A program made the translations under genes and the position numbers. Below are positions 60,041-64,000 of a stretch of 64,000 nucleotides of DNA, one piece after another. The notes under the pieces are model-generated. The model was not told where the DNA came from and did not search any database. It saw only the letters and a list, made by a program, of their open reading frames with translations. Source of the stretch: an uncultured Eubacteriales bacterium. GTDB taxonomy: Bacteria; Bacillota; Clostridia; Oscillospirales; CAG-382. The stretch is taken from contig URVJ01000011.1 of the NCBI GenBank assembly GCA_900551295.1, positions 1-64,000 of the forward strand, given 5' to 3'. The first letter of the stretch is position 1; every line of letters begins with the position of its first letter.

Positions 60041-61108
60041 TCAGTCAAGCGCAAATTCCGGTATCAGCATAGGATCATACGAGTCCATTGCCGTCCTGTT
60101 TACGACTGCGTTATCGGTATATTCGCCTATTCTTGCCGCAAAATCTTCGGCGCACAGCGTATCGGTTATATTCTGAAGCACGCTGTCATATGCGTTATAG
60201 AGATTTTCGTCCATAGGCAGTTTTCTGATTATATGAATACCTGTACCGGGCGTTTCGACCATGGTAATATCTCCGACGGACATTGTCATGACTGCCGAAG
60301 TAAACTCAGCCGGGAAAGTAGAGTCATTTGTGACAAAAAAACCTTTCGGGTAATAGCTTTGCGCAAACGAATCTTCATTATACTGCGCTTTAAGCGTATC
60401 AAAATCCTCGCCCGCGTTCTTTATACGGTCATACACGCTTTTTGCAGCCTCGCGTTTGTTTTGTGCAAGCATTTCGGAGTCGGTATCGGTCTGACCCGAC
60501 GCGTCGGTATTAAAGAAGATATGATCGGCTATCGAATAATTATCCTTAAAATACTGTTTTTTAGCGTCTTCCGACACTGGAAATTTACCGTTTTCTCCGT
60601 AAAAGCAGTCATAGAGGTTATTCTGTTTCATCATAAGCTCATAGTAGCGCGAAAGCGTATTTTTATCGGCGCCGAACTGAGAAAGTTTTGTATTAAGCTC
60701 GGTTTCCGAGCCGTATCTTGAAATAAGATTCTCGATCTGAGAGCTTACGGAATCCTTTTGCGCATCGGAAAGTTTCAGTTTATAGACGTTATCATGGAGA
60801 TATTCGATTACAAGCAGTTTTTTTGCGGATTCTTCGGACTCCGTCATAAGCAGGTCGCAGAGCGTTGTGCCTTTCTGCTCGTCAATGACCTGTTCCCAGC
60901 CGTTTTCATAAGCTGCGGCAACCGTCGTATACACGCTTTTCTGAAGAGAGATCCAGAAATACATAAAGCTTGAATCAAGGCTGCACACGGTCTTTGTGCC
61001 GGATTTATAGGACACCACCGCGCCGCCGTCGTCTTTTGAGCAGGAACACGCGCAGATCAGCATTGCTGCGCAAAGAAATACGCTGATTAGTTTTTTCAAG
61101 TTTTTCAC
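60041..61108 (-). CDS. Foldase lipoprotein, PrsA/SurA-like peptidyl-prolyl isomerase
   Basis: A 355-residue extracytoplasmic foldase. The signal peptide ends in the lipobox ICAC (Cys21). A SurA_N-like helical region (about 60-200) is followed by a parvulin domain with AQSYYPKGFFVTNDSTFPAEFTSAVMTMSVGDI and a GTGIHIIRKLP end. It should catalyse proline isomerisation in exported proteins. The start is GTG at 61108 or TTG at 61099, the second with AGGTG at a good spacing. A phased A-tract region lies immediately upstream, and mfd precedes it by about 107 bases. Confidence 0.85.
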   Translation of the reverse strand: MKNLKKLISVFLCAAMLICACSCSKDDGGAVVSYKSGTKTVCSLDSSFMYFWISLQKSVYTTVAAAYENGWEQVIDEQKGTTLCDLLMTESEESAKKLLVIEYLHDNVYKLKLSDAQKDSVSSQIENLISRYGSETELNTKLSQFGADKNTLSRYYELMMKQNNLYDCFYGENGKFPVSEDAKKQYFKDNYSIADHIFFNTDASGQTDTDSEMLAQNKREAAKSVYDRIKNAGEDFDTLKAQYNEDSFAQSYYPKGFFVTNDSTFPAEFTSAVMTMSVGDITMVETPGTGIHIIRKLPMDENLYNAYDSVLQNITDTLCAEDFAARIGEYTDNAVVNRTAMDSYDPMLIPEFALD

Positions 61109-61168
61109 CTGACTTCTTTTTTAGAAATTTTTTAGGTACTTTTTAGGTGTTTTTTAGTTGATTATTTT
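61091..61168. other. Phased A-tracts between mfd and the foldase gene
   Basis: Runs of four to six T start at 61091, 61101, 61117, 61128, 61140, 61150 and 61165, mostly 10-12 bases apart and usually followed by AG. Such helically phased tracts normally bend DNA. The TTTTTTAG units also form a loose direct repeat just upstream of the foldase start. A TATAAT-like hexamer lies further up, near 61204-61209, on the minus strand. Confidence 0.5.
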
Positions 61169-61215
61169 AGGCGGAAAAGAATAATTCCCTAAATCTTCCC
61201 ATTTAATTATACCAT

Positions 61216-64000
61216 TTAAGCGGTTGCGCTTTGTGAATAAATCTTAAATATTTCACCAAGCAGCGGAGCAATATTCTCGCCCGACTTTATTTTGATATTA
61301 AAACACGGCTCTTTACCCATGGAATACAACATTCTTCCCGCAAATTCAGATGCCAGTTTCATGACGGTTTCCTTATCCGGTGCGTCTTTGGGATAAACCG
61401 CAAGTTTTCCGTCTTTCTGCTCAAGCTTTACTATGCCGAGTTTCTGACATTTCGCCTTTATAAGCGCAATGTTTATAAGGTTCTGCGTTTCTTTCGGAAT
61501 ATTTCCGTATCTGTCGAGCATTTCGTCGCGCACATCGTCCGCCTCTTCGTCCGTCTTTATATCGGCAATGCGCTTATACATCTCTATTCTTCCTGCCGGG
61601 CGCTTTATATACTTTTCGGGAATATACGCGCTGATTTTGAGATCCACGGTACATTCGGCAGGCGTCTTTTCGCCCTCTCCCTTTTCTTCAAGCACTGCCT
61701 GTTCGAGAAGCTTTACGAACAGATCGTATCCGACAGCCTCCATATGACCCGACTGTTCCGCACCGAGAAGATTTCCGGCGCCTCTTATTTCAAGGTCGCG
61801 CATTGCAATCTTAAAACCCGAACCGAACTCCGTAAATTCCTTTATCGCGGCAAGGCGTTTCTGTGCGATTTCAGACAGCACGTTTTCCTTTTTCCATGTA
61901 AAATACGCATACGCACGTCTGCTTGAACGCCCGACGCGTCCTCTTATCTGATGCAGCTGCGAAAGCCCCATTTTATCCGCGTCCTCTATTATAAGCGTGT
62001 TTGCGTTAGGTACGTCAACGCCGGTTTCTATTATTGTTGTGCATACGAGGACATCGGTCTTGCCGTCTACGACGTCTTTCCACGCCTCGGACAGTTCTTC
62101 CTTGGACATTTTTCCGTGAGCTACCGCGATGGACGCGTCAGGGACTATCTCACGTATCTTTGCCGCAGTTTCGTTTATATCCTCGACGCGGTTATGAATA
62201 TAAAACACCTGTCCCGCACGGCGAAGCTCCTTTTTGATTGCCTCTCCGAGTATGAACATATCATGCTCCAGAACGTAAGTCTGAACGGGGTGCCTGTTTA
62301 CGGGAGCCTCCTCAAGCACCGACATATCGCGTATACCCACAAGCGCCATATTAAAGGTTCGCGGAATCGGCGTTGCGGTAAGCGTGAGCACGTCTACCTG
62401 ACGCGACATTTCCTTTAGACGTTCCTTATGCGCAACGCCGAATCTCTGTTCCTCGTCCACAATAAGCAGTCCGAGATCCTTGAATTCAACATTCTTTGCA
62501 AGCAGCTTATGCGTGCCAACAACGATGTCAACGCTGCCGTCTTTAAGTCCGGCAAGCACCTCTTTTGCCTTTTTGGCGCTTACGTATCTCGAAAGCATTT
62601 CCACTCTTACGGGAAAACCGTGCATACGCGAAAGCGCCGTTCTGAAATGCTGCCAGCAAAGCACCGTGGTCGGCACGAGAATCGCCGCCTGTTTTCCGTC
62701 GGCAACGCACTTGAACGCGGCTCTGAGCGCAACCTCTGTCTTGCCGAAACCCACATCTCCGCAAAGCAGTCTGTCCATGGGACACGGCTTTTCCATATCG
62801 CGCTTTATCTCGCGTATGGATTCAAGCTGACCGTCGGTTTCCTCATATTCAAACCTGTCCTCAAAATCCTTCTGCCATTCTCCGTCGGGAGAAAAGGCAT
62901 ATCCCGGTCTGCGCGTTCTTTCGGCATACAGCGCGATGAGTTTTTTCGCCATATCCTTTGCCGCCTTTTTGACGCGCGTCTTTGTCTTTGTCCAGTCGGA
63001 CGAGCCGAGCTTTGAAAGGCGAACATTTTCTGTTTTTCCCGAAAATTTCGATACCTTATCAAGCTGATCGCAGGGAATGTAAAGGCTGTCCTTGCCGGCA
63101 TATTTTATCGTGATATAATCGCGCGTAACTCCGGCTGCGGTAAGAGTCTTTATTCCGTCATAAATGCCTATGCCGTGCGTATCGTGAACCACTATATCGC
63201 CGACGGTAAGTTCGGCATACGACTTAATATGATTTTTGGCGCTTTTTTTATTCTTTGCGGTTCTGACGGAGCCTTTTCTGATGCCGCCGTGCGAGACGTC
63301 GTGCATATTGTCGGACAGCAGCACGAAATTTGCTTTCGGGCATTCAAAGCCGTATATCTCGCCGCCGTTTTCGGCTTTATGCGAAATATATGCAATTCCG
63401 GGTTTCATATCCGAAAGAGCCGTGCTTTCTCCCAAAAGCGACGCTTTCAGTCCGCGGTCGGATACAAGCGTATACAGCTCCTTTGCGCTCAGTTCGCTGC
63501 GCACCGCTATAAGTATGCGAAGACCCGAACGCGAATAGTCCTCTATATCCTCGCACAGAACGTCGAGATTTTCAACCGACATCGACGTATGCTTTGACGA
63601 AAGCTCAAACAGTCCCGAAAGCTTTATATCGGGAGTTGAGGTAAACTCGTCCGTCAGCACCGACGGGCGCGAAAGCAGGCGTATTTTGAGTTCTTCGTTA
63701 TCAAGGCAGTACCATGCGTCCGAAATATCCGCCTCTCCCGCCTGTGCAAGGTCAACGAGATCTTCGGAAAGTATTTTGTTGTATGCGCGCAGTCTTTCGC
63801 GCACTCTCGGATAGTCGTATACAAACGCGCTGCCTCCGGCATAGTCGAAAAGACAGCTGTATTTTTCATATATAAGCGAAAGATACTTGTCAATATTCGG
63901 CAGATTTCCGTTTTCAAGGTCAAGCTTTTCTTTCTGCAACTTTTCGGTACACGCGGTATTTTTCTTTTTGACGCTCTTTGCAATAAGTTCATCAATGCGC
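61216..64000 (-). CDS. mfd: Transcription-repair coupling factor Mfd (5' end beyond window)
   Basis: Mfd removes stalled RNA polymerase from damaged DNA and recruits UvrA. The window has the C-terminal 900 or so residues; the frame stays open to base 64000, so the true start lies beyond it. Visible are the RNA-polymerase-binding CarD-like domain (HDTHGIGIYDGIKTL), GDVGFGKTEVA (Walker A), the DEEQRFGV motif, LTATPIPRT, and the late IHNRVEDI and ETGVDVPNANT helicase motifs, followed by the TRCF C-terminal domain. An internal start at MQKEKLDLE is not the gene's start because coding-like sequence continues upstream. Confidence 0.95.
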   Translation of the reverse strand, partial: RIDELIAKSVKKKNTACTEKLQKEKLDLENGNLPNIDKYLSLIYEKYSCLFDYAGGSAFVYDYPRVRERLRAYNKILSEDLVDLAQAGEADISDAWYCLDNEELKIRLLSRPSVLTDEFTSTPDIKLSGLFELSSKHTSMSVENLDVLCEDIEDYSRSGLRILIAVRSELSAKELYTLVSDRGLKASLLGESTALSDMKPGIAYISHKAENGGEIYGFECPKANFVLLSDNMHDVSHGGIRKGSVRTAKNKKSAKNHIKSYAELTVGDIVVHDTHGIGIYDGIKTLTAAGVTRDYITIKYAGKDSLYIPCDQLDKVSKFSGKTENVRLSKLGSSDWTKTKTRVKKAAKDMAKKLIALYAERTRRPGYAFSPDGEWQKDFEDRFEYEETDGQLESIREIKRDMEKPCPMDRLLCGDVGFGKTEVALRAAFKCVADGKQAAILVPTTVLCWQHFRTALSRMHGFPVRVEMLSRYVSAKKAKEVLAGLKDGSVDIVVGTHKLLAKNVEFKDLGLLIVDEEQRFGVAHKERLKEMSRQVDVLTLTATPIPRTFNMALVGIRDMSVLEEAPVNRHPVQTYVLEHDMFILGEAIKKELRRAGQVFYIHNRVEDINETAAKIREIVPDASIAVAHGKMSKEELSEAWKDVVDGKTDVLVCTTIIETGVDVPNANTLIIEDADKMGLSQLHQIRGRVGRSSRRAYAYFTWKKENVLSEIAQKRLAAIKEFTEFGSGFKIAMRDLEIRGAGNLLGAEQSGHMEAVGYDLFVKLLEQAVLEEKGEGEKTPAECTVDLKISAYIPEKYIKRPAGRIEMYKRIADIKTDEEADDVRDEMLDRYGNIPKETQNLINIALIKAKCQKLGIVKLEQKDGKLAVYPKDAPDKETVMKLASEFAGRMLYSMGKEPCFNIKIKSGENIAPLLGEIFKIYSQSATA

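Overview
The window is one stretch of a spore-forming, medium-GC clostridial chromosome (Bacillota, Clostridia; probably an Oscillospirales or related gut lineage). Evidence for this is spoIVA, gerW with its DUF2953 partner, remB beside recF and gyrB, a Cys4-type L32, a PPi-type phosphofructokinase, lipoprotein signal peptides and AGGAGG ribosome binding sites. Most vegetative promoters that can be read are TTGNNN-N17-TATAAT-like. No rRNA, CRISPR array, phage or intact insertion sequence was seen. The genus cannot be fixed from the sequence alone.

Layout. 0.4-5.3 kb: DUF554 protein, rsmA, an oligopeptide-binding lipoprotein and a divergent S1-domain protein. 5.4-8.4 kb: a large GH99-like/WbsX protein. 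8.8-11.3 kb: znuABC behind a Fur/Zur-type operator. 11.4-24.7 kb: minus-strand housekeeping genes, transcribed as wecG/tagA-recF-remB-gyrB, then DUF177-rpmF-DUF512-der, then addA. 24.9-32.4 kb: a Gfo/Idh/MocA oxidoreductase, spoIVA, an AraC regulator, a GNAT, an ADP-ribosylglycohydrolase-family protein and a sedolisin-like (S53) peptidase. 32.6-35.0 kb: ftsH and a tRNA-Thr/tRNA-Tyr pair. 35.3-41.5 kb: acetyltransferase genes including a broken one, then a sugar kinase/FAD oxidoreductase pair, a YoaK-type membrane protein and a GH35 beta-galactosidase. 41.7-46.8 kb: a BMP-type nucleoside ABC importer. 47.5-50.5 kb: radC and a PAS/cache sensor. 50.7-53.8 kb: DUF2953-gerW-ABC exporter. 54.2-64 kb: a PPase-like/Nudix fusion, a TepA-like ClpP-fold protease, a large solute-binding lipoprotein, PPi-PFK, an MreD-like protein, a PrsA/SurA-type foldase and the 3' part of mfd.

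The least ordinary content is non-coding. (1) A mosaic repeat family of about 150-700 bp occurs in five places (1-410, 15.1-15.8, 19.6-20.2, 46.9-47.3 and 47.4-47.55 kb). It sits just downstream of stop codons, carries small hairpins with compensatory base changes, and swaps internal modules between copies. (2) Two operons, the sensor-radC operon and DUF2953-gerW-ABC, begin with a promoter followed at once by a tandem array of tiny hairpins separated by ATGAA-type spacers. The array fills the transcribed leader up to the ribosome binding site. Both look structured and, as far as I know, are unnamed.

Other points of interest are a cytosolic-looking S53 peptidase with all four catalytic residues but no pro-domain, a degenerate pyrophosphatase-like domain fused to a Nudix hydrolase, a 50-residue acidic insertion in GyrB, a GNAT/antiporter deletion scar, a probably leaderless YoaK-type mRNA, phased A-tracts before the foldase gene, and 22-bp-spaced direct repeats upstream of the ADP-ribosylglycohydrolase promoter.
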